A DNA stretch of 64,000 nt, from positions 4,457 to 68,456 of the forward strand of contig NZ_JOHY01000038.1 in NCBI RefSeq assembly GCF_000721495.1, written 5' to 3'. Source of the DNA: Streptomyces sp. NRRL F-5123. GTDB taxonomy: Bacteria > Actinomycetota > Actinomycetes > Streptomycetales > Streptomycetaceae. A program made the translations under genes and the position numbers. A model generated the notes under the pieces. The model ran no database searches, was not told the origin of the DNA, and saw only the letters and a list, made by a program, of their open reading frames with translations. Shown one piece after another: positions 52,233 to 60,299 of the stretch (its first letter is position 1; each line of letters opens with the position of its first letter).

Positions 52233-53467
52233 CACTTGTCCAATCCGGACGCCGCGCTCTTCGCGGACGTGCCCGAGAACAGCGACTGGACCGTCGTGTT
52301 GAGCTGGTCGCTGTAGCCGGCGATCGGCTGGCGCGGACCGGCCTTGACGATGACCGAGGGCGCCTTGTCGAGGATCTGCTGCACCTGGGTACCCAGGCTC
52401 GACATCGGGTAGCTGAAGCCCTGCCGCAGGTTGCCGTCCGCCGCGAGCTGGCTCTTGACCGCCTCCGGGTCGGTGACCAGCCACTTGACGAAGTCGATCG
52501 CCGCGGCCTTGTGCCTGGAGCGGCTGACGACGACGTACGGGTCGGCGATGTTGCCGAACTGGCCGGACGGGTAGGCGCCGTCGGTGGGCATCGAGAAGAC
52601 GCCGATGCCGTCGCTCTTCTTGGCCTGGTCGGCGGCGGGCACGAAGAACGAGCCCATCATGTACATCGCCGACTTGCCGTTCAGGAAGTCCGTCTGGCCG
52701 TCCGCGTACGTCAGGCCCAGCGCGCTCTTCTTGAGGTAGCCCTTGTCGATCCAGTCCTTGTAGGCCTGCAGGTAGGCCGCGTAGCCGGAGTCGGCGAAGC
52801 TGACCTTGCCGTTCTTGCGCTCGACCGTCCAGTCCGGGTCGGCGGTCATGACGCCGGCGTCGGCCATCATCGAGAACTGCCCGCCGGTCACCCACTGCCC
52901 GGCCGTCTGCAGCGGGGTATAGCCCGCGGTCTTCAGCTTGGCCATGGCGTCGGTGAACTGCGCCATCGTCCTGACGGCCGAGGCGTCGACACCGGCCTTG
53001 GCGAAGGCGTCCTTGTTGTAGAAGACGAGCGACTGGATCTGCTCGCCGACGCCGACCAGATAGCGCTTGCCGTCGATCGCGTACTGGTCGGCGAGCGGGG
53101 TCTTCGCCGTCCACGCCTGGTCGGTGAGGTCGGCGAAGAGGTCCACCGTGTCCTCGGTCGGGGTGATCTGCTGGGCGACGTCCGGCGGGTCGCCCGCGGC
53201 CAGGTCCTGGGTGAGCTTGGCGTTCGCGGATATCGTGCCGGTCAGCTCCAGCTTGACCGTGGTGCCGGGGTGCGCCTTCTCGTACCTGTCGAAGAGGGTG
53301 TTCCAGTACTGCTCGGTCAGGTTCGGCGTGATGTTGACGATGACGCGCAGGGTCGTGCTGCCGCCCCCGGCGGAACTCCCGGAGTCGTCGCCGCCGCACG
53401 CCGCGGCCGATGCCAATACCAGGGGGGCCGCGGCAAGAGCGCAGGTGCGGCGCCAGATCTTTCTCAT
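52214..53467 (-). CDS. Sugar ABC transporter lipoprotein, solute-binding
   Basis: Extracytoplasmic binding protein of 417 residues, family 1 (CUT1). Lipoprotein signal peptide with Cys24 in LASAAACGGDDSG. The mature part shows typical segments: FDRYEKAHPGTTVKLELTG, AAGDPPDVAQQ, GQIQ-like loops and a C-terminal FVKWLVTDPEAVKSQLAADG. Ligand is not predictable from the sequence but the locus suggests a fucose-containing oligosaccharide. The ATG at 53467 (MRKIWRR) is chosen over the upstream start at 53527 because the lipoprotein signal begins there. First gene of the transporter operon, preceded by a GntR box. Confidence 0.92.
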   Translation of the reverse strand: MRKIWRRTCALAAAPLVLASAAACGGDDSGSSAGGGSTTLRVIVNITPNLTEQYWNTLFDRYEKAHPGTTVKLELTGTISANAKLTQDLAAGDPPDVAQQITPTEDTVDLFADLTDQAWTAKTPLADQYAIDGKRYLVGVGEQIQSLVFYNKDAFAKAGVDASAVRTMAQFTDAMAKLKTAGYTPLQTAGQWVTGGQFSMMADAGVMTADPDWTVERKNGKVSFADSGYAAYLQAYKDWIDKGYLKKSALGLTYADGQTDFLNGKSAMYMMGSFFVPAADQAKKSDGIGVFSMPTDGAYPSGQFGNIADPYVVVSRSRHKAAAIDFVKWLVTDPEAVKSQLAADGNLRQGFSYPMSSLGTQVQQILDKAPSVIVKAGPRQPIAGYSDQLNTTVQSLFSGTSAKSAASGLDKWWNSQS

Positions 53468-53814
53468 TCGGGACACGCTCCGTTGCGTAGTCGTGAACAC
53501 AGACGGCCGAGGTCGACCCGACTGCATGGGTTCGGGTGTGCGTCGATGGCTTGAGCCGGCCTCAGAAACCGCTTACTGCACGGCTCCCGAGGAGCCACCG
53601 ACCCGATGTCGCACGGGGCGGTGGCGGTGGCCGCGGTCACCGCGGCGGGGGGAGGACCGCCTGCCGTAACCGGGCCGGGACGGGCCGCGGGGTGACGGTC
53701 CGCTGTCCCAGGGATGTCACGTACCGTTCACCTCCAAGAATTATCGTCTATCGATTAATGATGCTAGGTGTGCTGCCGCGCATGTTCAAGAGCCCTGCGC
53801 GAAGCCCTTGGCGT
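53468..53814. other. Leader/promoter region of the transporter operon (no gene)
   Basis: 347 bases between the binding-protein start and the stop of the upstream lyase gene. It contains a strong GntR box (53741-53757), and a short perfect hairpin GGCTCC-CGA-GGAGCC (53582-53596). With the box near the promoter, the transcript leader would be about 250 bases, longer than usual. No ORF here has gene-like features. Confidence 0.6.
53741..53757. promoter_or_regulatory. GntR box upstream of the sugar transporter operon
   Basis: TTATCGTCTATCGATTA; its complement TAATCGATAGACGATAA is identical over 15 bases to the box before gntR (ATCGATAGACGATAA). It lies between the lyase stop and the binding-protein start, in the place of a promoter operator. 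Confidence 0.8.
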
Positions 53815-55743
53815 TCAGTGCGCGCGGCTCCAACGCAAGGCGATCCGGCCGGAGTCGGCGGGCTCCGCGACCGCCAGCGTCAGCCGGGTCAGCCGGCCGC
53901 CCCAGCTCTGCCGCAGCAGCGCGTCGTCCAGCGCACGCACCTCGACCACCGCCTCCGCGGCCCGCGGGTCCCACTCCGCTCGCAGCCCCGCACCGCCCGG
54001 CACCGCCACGGTCGCCCACCCCGGGCCCGCCTCGACGCGTCCGGCCAGCACATGGCGCAGCAGCACCGGCCCGCCCCGCCGCTTCTCCCAGCGGTCCTCG
54101 ACGACCACCGCGGCCGCGGCCCCGTCGCCGGCGGCCCGCTCCAGCCGCACCTCCCGCTCCCAGCGGGCCACCAGCCCGGCCGGGTAGGCGCAGGACAGCT
54201 CGGCGCGCAGCGCGCTGACCTGGGAGTCCAGCGTGACGTCCACCTCGCGGGCGCCGTGGACGGCACCAGGCTCCTGCTCCCCCCCGGGCTCCGGCACGTT
54301 GTGCCAGGCGCTCCGGAAGGGCCAGGCGGTGTAGCGGTCCGGGCCGAAGGTCTGCGCGGTGTACGCGGGCCGCCCGGCGTCCACGACGAGCGGGCGGCCG
54401 TCCACCGCGACCCAGTACGAGCCGACGTCCAGGTGGTTGTGGTGCTCGCCGTTGTGCCCGGCCTTCACCGCGAGCGTGAGCCCGGCGGTGCTGCCCGCCG
54501 ACTCGCGCGCCACCAGGATCTGCAGCCGCGGCAGCCAGCTCTCGCGGGCCAGCCACGGCGTCTCCACCGGAAGTGGCGAGGGCCCGCTGACGGCCCGGCA
54601 CCACGCCCCGTCCGCGAGCGCGGCCAGCGAGCGGCCCAGCCCCCCGGCGTCCGCGATCCCGCCCGCCTCGCGGGCCGCGGCCACGGCGTGCGCTGCGGTC
54701 CCCGGCTGCCCGAGCAGCGCGCCCCACCGGAAGACCACCTGCCAGGGCCGCCCGCCGCCCAGCCGGCCGGGCGCGTCGCCGACGTTGACGTAGTGGTCGC
54801 CGCCCAGGTGCATGCGCTGCGGGTAGCGCAGCAGTTCGGCCAGGACGGGCAGGTCGCGGGCGTCGAGCGCGGGGCCGCCCGCGTCGGCGAGCTGGTCCAG
54901 CAGCTCCAGCAGCCGGCCCGCGCCCGCGAACCAGTAGGCGATGCCCTCGTCGATGCCGCCGTCGTCGGGCAGCACCGCGAGGTAGTGGTCGAGGTCGCGC
55001 ACCGCCCAGGCCACCAGCCGGGCGCGCCGCTCGCCGTCCTCGCACAGCAGCAGCGCGGCGGGGACGACGGAACCGGCGATCCACGGGTTCCAGTTGTTGG
55101 CGGTGCCGTCCGCGCCGATCCAGTGCCAGTCGCGTACGCGCTCGTAGGGGGTGAGCACCCGCATCTCCACCTCGCGGCGCAGCCGGCGGCGCAGGCCCGG
55201 CAGCCGTACGTCCAGGTGCGGGCCGAGCGCGCGGTCGGCCCACGCGAAGAGCGCGGCCACCTCGGCGGCGCCCAGGTCGAGGAAGGGGTCGTCCGGGTCG
55301 GGCAGCAGTTCGCCGCGCCCGGCGGTGTGCCGGTCGTGCGGGGCCCAGCACCAGGTGCTCGCCTCGGCGAGGGCGGCCAGCCCGTCCGCGGCGGCGTCCA
55401 GGTGCGGGCACCCGGCGGGCTCGTCCGCGGCGGCGACCTCGCCGGTGAGCACGGCGGCCAGCACCAGCAGCGTCACCCGTTCCCGCAGGGCGCGCACCCG
55501 CCCCTCGTACACGCCGCGCTCGCCGTCGCGGAAGGTCCTGGCCCAGTCGGAGGCGAGCAGCGGCGGCGCTGGGCGGGCGAGTTCGGCGGAGGCGCGGTCG
55601 AGGACGTCGGTGCGTACCGGCTCGGGCACCGCGTCCCACACGTCCCGCGCGGTCACGTCCGGGACGCCGCACCCGGCGCCCGGCGGCAGCTTCGTGAGCG
55701 CGTCCAGCGCGGCGGCCAGGCGGGCGGTCAGGGGTCCGGCCAC
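53815..55743 (-). CDS. Heparinase II/III-family polysaccharide lyase-like protein
   Basis: Protein of 642 residues with an N-terminal (alpha/alpha) toroid and a C-terminal beta-sandwich. The key segment is GHNGEHHNHLDVGSYWVAVD then LVVDAGRPAYTAQTF (about 430-465), the heparinase II/III active-site region with the conserved His and Tyr; NNWNPWIAGS (about 225) is the toroid motif. The family cleaves uronic-acid-containing glycans by beta-elimination. There is no signal peptide, so it should act inside on imported oligosaccharides. GTG 55743 lies 5 bases after the fucosidase stop, with GAGGAGG overlapping that gene's end; the two are one operon. Confidence 0.9.
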   Translation of the reverse strand: MAGPLTARLAAALDALTKLPPGAGCGVPDVTARDVWDAVPEPVRTDVLDRASAELARPAPPLLASDWARTFRDGERGVYEGRVRALRERVTLLVLAAVLTGEVAAADEPAGCPHLDAAADGLAALAEASTWCWAPHDRHTAGRGELLPDPDDPFLDLGAAEVAALFAWADRALGPHLDVRLPGLRRRLRREVEMRVLTPYERVRDWHWIGADGTANNWNPWIAGSVVPAALLLCEDGERRARLVAWAVRDLDHYLAVLPDDGGIDEGIAYWFAGAGRLLELLDQLADAGGPALDARDLPVLAELLRYPQRMHLGGDHYVNVGDAPGRLGGGRPWQVVFRWGALLGQPGTAAHAVAAAREAGGIADAGGLGRSLAALADGAWCRAVSGPSPLPVETPWLARESWLPRLQILVARESAGSTAGLTLAVKAGHNGEHHNHLDVGSYWVAVDGRPLVVDAGRPAYTAQTFGPDRYTAWPFRSAWHNVPEPGGEQEPGAVHGAREVDVTLDSQVSALRAELSCAYPAGLVARWEREVRLERAAGDGAAAAVVVEDRWEKRRGGPVLLRHVLAGRVEAGPGWATVAVPGGAGLRAEWDPRAAEAVVEVRALDDALLRQSWGGRLTRLTLAVAEPADSGRIALRWSRAH

Positions 55744-55748
55744 GGTGG

Positions 55749-57089
55749 TCAGGCCTCCTCGCCGGGCTGGTCGGATTCGCCGGGCTCGCCGGGCTGCTCG
55801 GGTTGGCCGGGCTGCTCGGGTTCGCCGGGCTCGTCGAGGATCAGCTCGACGACCGGGAGCAGCACGTCGGGGCGGCCGACCGGCACGGTCAGGGTGAGGG
55901 TGTCGGCGCTGCGGCCGGGGGGCGCGAGGTTGTTGTGCTCGTGCTGCGTGCCGTCGAGCCGGCGGAAGCGGATCTCGGAGCCGTCGTGCAGGAACTGCGC
56001 GTAGCGCACCTTTCCCGCGAGCCCCGGCAGGTGGATGTGCTTGAGCGGCCATACCGGCAGGTGCAGGTAGAGCCGGTTCCCGGCCTGCGTGTAGAGGGAG
56101 TTGGCCGGAGCGCGGTAGGCGCTCGGCCCGGCGCCGTGCACCGAGCGGGCGTGCGGCTCCATCCACTCGCCGATCGCGGCGAGAGTCCCGCGCGCCCGCG
56201 GGTCGAGCGCGCCGCGGCCGGTCGGGCCGACGTTGAGCAGCATGTTGCCGCCGCAGGCCACCGACTGGACGAGCATCCGCACCAGCAGGCCGGGGTCCTT
56301 GTAGTCGTGGTTGTCGCGGTCGTAGCCCCACGAGCCGTTGAGCGTGTGGCAGGCCTCCCACATGACCGGCACGCCGTCGCGCTCCAGCGGCTCGTCCGGC
56401 TGGTACTGCTCGGGCGTCACGTAGTCGCCGGGGACGCCGAGCCGGTCGTTGACGACGATGCCGGGCTGCAGCTCGCGCACGGTGCGCAGCAGTTCCTCGG
56501 CGCCCCACTCGGCCGGGCCCATGCCCGGGTAGGTGAAGTCGAAGAAGAGGTCGTCGATCCGCCCGTAGCCGGTCAGCAGCTCGCGGACCTGCGCGTGCAG
56601 GTAGTCGCGGTAGCGGGCCAGGTCGCGGGGCTCGCGCTCGGCGGCGGTGCCGCGCAGCGGGTGGTGGCGGTCGACGGGGAAGTCGGGGTGGTGCCAGTCG
56701 AGCAGCGAGTAGTAGAGCCCGACCCGCAGCCCCTCCGCGCGCATCGCCTCGGCGAACTCGGCGACCAGGTCGCGGCCCGCGGCCTTGACGGAGGTGTAGT
56801 CGGTGAGCGCGGAGTCGAAGAGGCAGAAGCCGTCGTGGTGCTTGGTGGTCAGGACGGCGTAGCGCATCCCGGCCTCGCGCGCGGCCCGCGCGAGCTTGCC
56901 CGCGTCGAAGAGGTCCGGGTCGAACCGCTCCAGGTAGCGGTCGTAGTCCTGCTGGGACATGGCCTCCCGGCTGCGCACCCACTCGTGCCGCGCCGCGAGG
57001 CTGTAGAGGCCGAAATGGACGAACAGTCCAAAGCGTGCGGCCTTGAACCACTCGATGGGCCCCGTGGGCGCCGAGGGTGCCGTGGGCAC
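55749..57089 (-). CDS. GH29 alpha-L-fucosidase
   Basis: Glycosidase of 446 residues. The start region WFKAARFGLFVHFGLYSLAAR and KHHDGFCLFDS are classic for GH29. The nucleophile should be Asp184 in DDLFFDFTYPG (WFD-like). LNVGPTGRGALDP near 265 also fits. No signal peptide: intracellular, acting on imported fucosides. The C-terminal ~25 residues are a Glu-Pro-Gly repeat tail (EPGEPEQPGQPEQPGEPG), unusual and encoded by a repetitive DNA stretch near 55757-55835. GTG 57089 follows AGGAG; a GntR box is about 50 bases upstream. Heads the operon with the lyase. Confidence 0.93.
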   Translation of the reverse strand: MPTAPSAPTGPIEWFKAARFGLFVHFGLYSLAARHEWVRSREAMSQQDYDRYLERFDPDLFDAGKLARAAREAGMRYAVLTTKHHDGFCLFDSALTDYTSVKAAGRDLVAEFAEAMRAEGLRVGLYYSLLDWHHPDFPVDRHHPLRGTAAEREPRDLARYRDYLHAQVRELLTGYGRIDDLFFDFTYPGMGPAEWGAEELLRTVRELQPGIVVNDRLGVPGDYVTPEQYQPDEPLERDGVPVMWEACHTLNGSWGYDRDNHDYKDPGLLVRMLVQSVACGGNMLLNVGPTGRGALDPRARGTLAAIGEWMEPHARSVHGAGPSAYRAPANSLYTQAGNRLYLHLPVWPLKHIHLPGLAGKVRYAQFLHDGSEIRFRRLDGTQHEHNNLAPPGRSADTLTLTVPVGRPDVLLPVVELILDEPGEPEQPGQPEQPGEPGESDQPGEEA

Positions 57090-57140
57090 TGAAGTCTCCT
57101 GCCGTGGTTGACAGCTGTTGCCGGTCGGCTGTTATCTACC

Positions 57141-57155
57141 ATCGATAGGCGATAA
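57141..57155. promoter_or_regulatory. GntR box between fucosidase and RraA genes
   Basis: ATCGATAGGCGATAA lies in the divergent promoter region; it differs in one base from the box before gntR. It should control both operons. Confidence 0.78.
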
Positions 57156-57202
57156 TGTCACTGATGGTTGCGTGCCGAGGTGTGCGCGGAAAGGCGTGGC
57201 GG

Positions 57203-58018
57203 ATGAGCCCGACAGGGGATCAGGGAGCGCCGGCGGCGGGGGACATGCACACGTACGAGTCGATGCGGGCGCCCGTCCACACCGCTTCCTACGTCCGGCC
57301 GACCGAGCGCATGCTGACGGCACTTCAGGGGGTGAGCGCCGCGACCGCCTGCGCCAAGCTGCACCAGTCCGGCATCACCCGGACCTTCATCGACGGACCC
57401 GTGCCGCTGCACCGCGAGCCGGACGTCTCGGTCGTCGGCGGCGCGGTGACGCTGCAGTTCCTGCCGCAGCGCGAGGACGTCTTCTCCGGCGCCGCGCAGG
57501 AGGACGCCGAGCGCAAGACCGCGCTGTGGGGCGTGCTGGAGTCCATCCGGCCCGGTGACGTGCTGGTCGTGTCCGCGTTCGGCAGCCACTTCACCGGCTG
57601 CCTCGGCGACATGCTGGTGCGCTACTTCAAGCTGCGCGGCGGCGCGGGGATCGTCGTCGACGGCCGGGTGCGGGACGCGGCGCGCATCCGCGCGCTCGGC
57701 GTGCCCGTCTGGTGCACGGGCGTGACCCCGCACTACGCCTCGCAGACGGAGCTGTTCCCGTCGGCGTTCAACGTGCCGGTGGGCGTCGGCGGCGTCCTGG
57801 TGACGCCGGGGGACCTGATCGTCGCCGACGAGGACGGGGCCGTGGTCGTCCCCCAGGACCAGGCCGTGCCGCTCAGCGAGGACTCGCTGGCCCACCAGGA
57901 CCGCGAGGCCTTCGCGCGCCGCCGGCTCGACGAGGGCGGGCGGCTGTCCGACTACTACCCGCTCACCGGGGCCGGAATGGCGGAGTACCTGGCCGCGCAG
58001 GAGCAGGCGGCGGGATGA
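57203..58018 (+). CDS. RraA-family protein (HMG/keto-acid aldolase type)
   Basis: Protein of 271 residues in the RraA/4-hydroxy-4-methyl-2-oxoglutarate aldolase family. The key segment is GDMLVRYFKLRGGAGIVVDG plus RVRDAARI: the G-x20-R-D pattern of metal-dependent family aldolases. N- and C-terminal extensions make it longer than RraA (about 160), like plant-sugar pathway members. In this locus it could cleave a 2-keto-3-deoxy sugar acid. ATG 57203 is the likely start (an ATG at 57245 is possible). Divergent from the fucosidase with a GntR box between. Confidence 0.85.
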   Translation: MSPTGDQGAPAAGDMHTYESMRAPVHTASYVRPTERMLTALQGVSAATACAKLHQSGITRTFIDGPVPLHREPDVSVVGGAVTLQFLPQREDVFSGAAQEDAERKTALWGVLESIRPGDVLVVSAFGSHFTGCLGDMLVRYFKLRGGAGIVVDGRVRDAARIRALGVPVWCTGVTPHYASQTELFPSAFNVPVGVGGVLVTPGDLIVADEDGAVVVPQDQAVPLSEDSLAHQDREAFARRRLDEGGRLSDYYPLTGAGMAEYLAAQEQAAG

Positions 58019-58236
58019 GCCGCGGGGTGAACCCGCGGGCGGGGGGCGCCGCGGGGTGCCCCCCGAGCACGGGACCGACCCGCGGTGGCCCGCGGGGTCG
58101 TCCCCCCAGGACGGGGTGCCTGCCGGTGGGCGCCCTCGGACGGGCCGGGGCGTCGGCTCCCCGGTCCGTCCGGCCCGCGCCCTGCCCCGGCGGCGCAGCA
58201 CGCCGCCGGAGCGGGGCCGGACGGACCGCGGTCGCG

Positions 58237-58297
58237 GTACGGGTCGCGTACGCGGTACGCGACGATCGCGCCGTACGGGTCGCGTACGCGGTACGCG
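58237..58297. repeat. Two 25-base direct repeats with internal hairpins
   Basis: A 25-base unit beginning GTACGGGTCGCGTACGCGG is found at 58237-58261 and again, unchanged, at 58273-58297, 36 bases apart. Each holds a perfect hairpin CGCGTAC-GCG-GTACGCG. They lie between the convergent RraA and SGNH genes, so may act as a tandem terminator. The rest of 58019-58313 is a G/C-rich stretch in which I see no gene. Confidence 0.75.
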
Positions 58298-58313
58298 CGG
58301 CGGGCGGGAGGGC

Positions 58314-58958
58314 TCAGACGCTGACGGTCGCGGCCCGCGCGCCGACCAGGTCCAGCCAGGCCGCGGCCAGGCACGCGTGGCCCGCGGGCGTCAGGTGCAC
58401 GCCGTCCCGGGCGATCGCCTCGGCGCTCCCGGCCTCCCGCGCCGCCTGGTTGAGCAGCCCGTCCGCCGCGAGCAGCGCCGCGTCGAATTCGGCGGCGAGG
58501 CGGCGTACGGCGTGGATCCGCGGGTCCAGGTCCTCGCGCCACGCCCACTGCGCGTCGTCGACCGGTACGAGGAAGGGCTCGACGAGCACCAGCCGGGCGC
58601 CCGCGTCGCGGGCCTGGCCGAGGATGACGCGGTAGTCCTGCGCGTACTCCTCGACCGTCGTGACGTCGCCCTCGTCGTAGCGCCGCCAGGTGTCGTTGAT
58701 GCCGACCATGACCGACAGCAGGTCGGGCGCGAGGTCCAGCGTGTCGCGCTGCCAGCGGGCCCGCAGATCGGCGACGCGGTTGCCGCCGATCCCCCGGTTG
58801 AGGACCCGGCGCGCGGGAGTGGCGGCCGCCAGGTTTTCGGCGATCAGGCTGACATAGCCGTTGCCCAGGCTGGAATCGTCGTCGCGGTCCCGGCCCGCGT
58901 CCGTGATGCTGTCGCCCTGGAACAGCACGCGGACGGAATTGCCAAGCGTTACGGACAT
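58314..58958 (-). CDS. SGNH/GDSL hydrolase
   Basis: Hydrolase of 214 residues with all blocks: FQGDSITDAGR (Ser), NRGIGGNR (Gly), MVGINDTWR (Asn) and DGVHLTPAGH (Asp-His). Usual action is on esters, including acetyl groups on carbohydrates. No signal peptide. The ATG at 58958 follows GGAGAG. It is at the end of the sugar locus, so may de-acetylate imported oligosaccharide, but there is no GntR box that I can see before it; the link is positional. Confidence 0.92.
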   Translation of the reverse strand: MSVTLGNSVRVLFQGDSITDAGRDRDDDSSLGNGYVSLIAENLAAATPARRVLNRGIGGNRVADLRARWQRDTLDLAPDLLSVMVGINDTWRRYDEGDVTTVEEYAQDYRVILGQARDAGARLVLVEPFLVPVDDAQWAWREDLDPRIHAVRRLAAEFDAALLAADGLLNQAAREAGSAEAIARDGVHLTPAGHACLAAAWLDLVGARAATVSV

Positions 58959-59233
58959 CGTCTCTCCTCGGGAGGTTCATCGCACCGAACGGGCGCGCCA
59001 GCGCAACCTTCTGGGCAGGTCAGGGGTGGTGCGGGTGCCTGGCTATGCCGTGCGCCGGCCGGAATTGCGCCGATCGGAGCGAAATGTGCGGGCGGCCGGA
59101 ATGGATGCTACACCGGGTGCGGGCGCGCGAACAGCAATTACCCGCTCAGGAAAGTGAGTTCGACGCTCCGCGGAATGCCGCCGGATATTTCCCGAGGGGG
59201 TAATTCGGCATGCCGTCGGGCCGCTCGGGGCGG

Positions 59234-60175
59234 TCAGGCGAGCGCGGCCGTGAGCCAGGCGTGGGCGGCGCCCGGGGTGGGCCGGTCCGGGCCGGTGATG
59301 CGGGCGACGAGCTCCCAGTAGTGGTCGATCCTCGGGTCCGCGGCGAGGACGGTGCCGAGCCCGCTCCGGAAGGCGGGCGTGTCCCGCACCTGCTGCGAGG
59401 TCGCGTACGCGGCGACGAAGCAGTCCAGCGCCTCGCCGGTGTGCGGGGCGCGCCCGGCGCGCAACTGCGGGGCCGCCAGCGCGTAGGCCTCGTCGAGGCC
59501 CTGGTAGAGCACGGCCGGCCGGTGCCCCGCGTCCGTACGGTGCGCGGCGGGCTGGCCGCTTCCGGTGCGGCCCGTGCAGTCGGCGGACACGAAGGCGTGC
59601 AGCCGCGCGAAGGCGAGCGCCTGCTCGGGCGTCGGGTCGTCCGGCGGCTGCGGCACGGACAGGTCGAGGATGCGCGCGACCGTACGGGCCGGCATCCGCG
59701 GCGGCAGCCAGCGCCGCCAGAAGCGGGCCATCGCGGCGGTGCTGGGCGGCGCCGCGCTCGTGCACACCGCGCCGAGCAGCCGCAGCCGTTCGGCCCGTTC
59801 GCCGGGCCCGCAGTCGTGCAGCAGCCGCAGCGCCGTCTCCTGCCAGCGCAGCGCGGCCAGCCGGGGGCCGAGGTCGCGCAGCCGCGCCGCGACCGCGTCC
59901 TCCAGCGCGCCCCCGGCCCGCATGCCGCCCGCACCGTCTCCGTCGCCTTCTTCGCGCAGGACGCGGGCGACCTCGGGCACGCCCATCCCCAGCGCCCGCA
60001 GCGAGCGGATCGTGCGCAGCCGCTCCAGCGCGTCCGGCCCGTACCGCCGGTGCCCGCCCGCGCTGCGCGCCGCCTCGGGCAGCAGCCCGCGGTCCGAGTA
60101 GAACCGCACCGCCTTGACGGTGACGCCGGCCCGCCCGGCCAGCTCGCCGATGGTCCACAACTGGTCGGCCGCCAT
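59234..60175 (-). CDS. MerR-family transcriptional regulator
   Basis: Regulator of 313 residues. N-terminal MerR helix-turn-helix: WTIGELAGRAGVTVKAVRFY, YSDRGLLPEAARS, GGHRRYGPDAL. The long C-terminal part (about 110-313) is helical with conserved Cys (CTSA, DCTG, LDCF), perhaps a drug-binding domain of the TipA type, though not proven. It is divergent from the fused hydrolase gene, the likely target. Region 58959-59233 on the other side holds the SGNH promoter area and an 8-base inverted repeat (AATTACCC at 59137, GGGTAATT at 59198). Confidence 0.9.
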   Translation of the reverse strand: MAADQLWTIGELAGRAGVTVKAVRFYSDRGLLPEAARSAGGHRRYGPDALERLRTIRSLRALGMGVPEVARVLREEGDGDGAGGMRAGGALEDAVAARLRDLGPRLAALRWQETALRLLHDCGPGERAERLRLLGAVCTSAAPPSTAAMARFWRRWLPPRMPARTVARILDLSVPQPPDDPTPEQALAFARLHAFVSADCTGRTGSGQPAAHRTDAGHRPAVLYQGLDEAYALAAPQLRAGRAPHTGEALDCFVAAYATSQQVRDTPAFRSGLGTVLAADPRIDHYWELVARITGPDRPTPGAAHAWLTAALA

Positions 60176-60299
60176 GTGCTTGAACCTCCCTCAGGGGGAG
60201 TTCCTACGGTACCGGCGGGCCCGGCGGACGACGGCGGGCCCGTACGGCGTACGCGACGCGCGGACACGTGGACGCGTACCGAGATGGGAGGAGACGGCG

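Noticed and set aside
53815..57051. A single 1078-residue minus-strand protein containing the lyase
   Set aside because: The frame runs through the GH29 gene in another phase. The true lyase starts at GTG 55743, after the fucosidase stop, with its own ribosome site.
59137..59205. AATTACCC / GGGTAATT inverted repeat as an operator
   Set aside because: Arms are short and 53 bases apart, with no second copy; kept only as a remark in the MerR entry.
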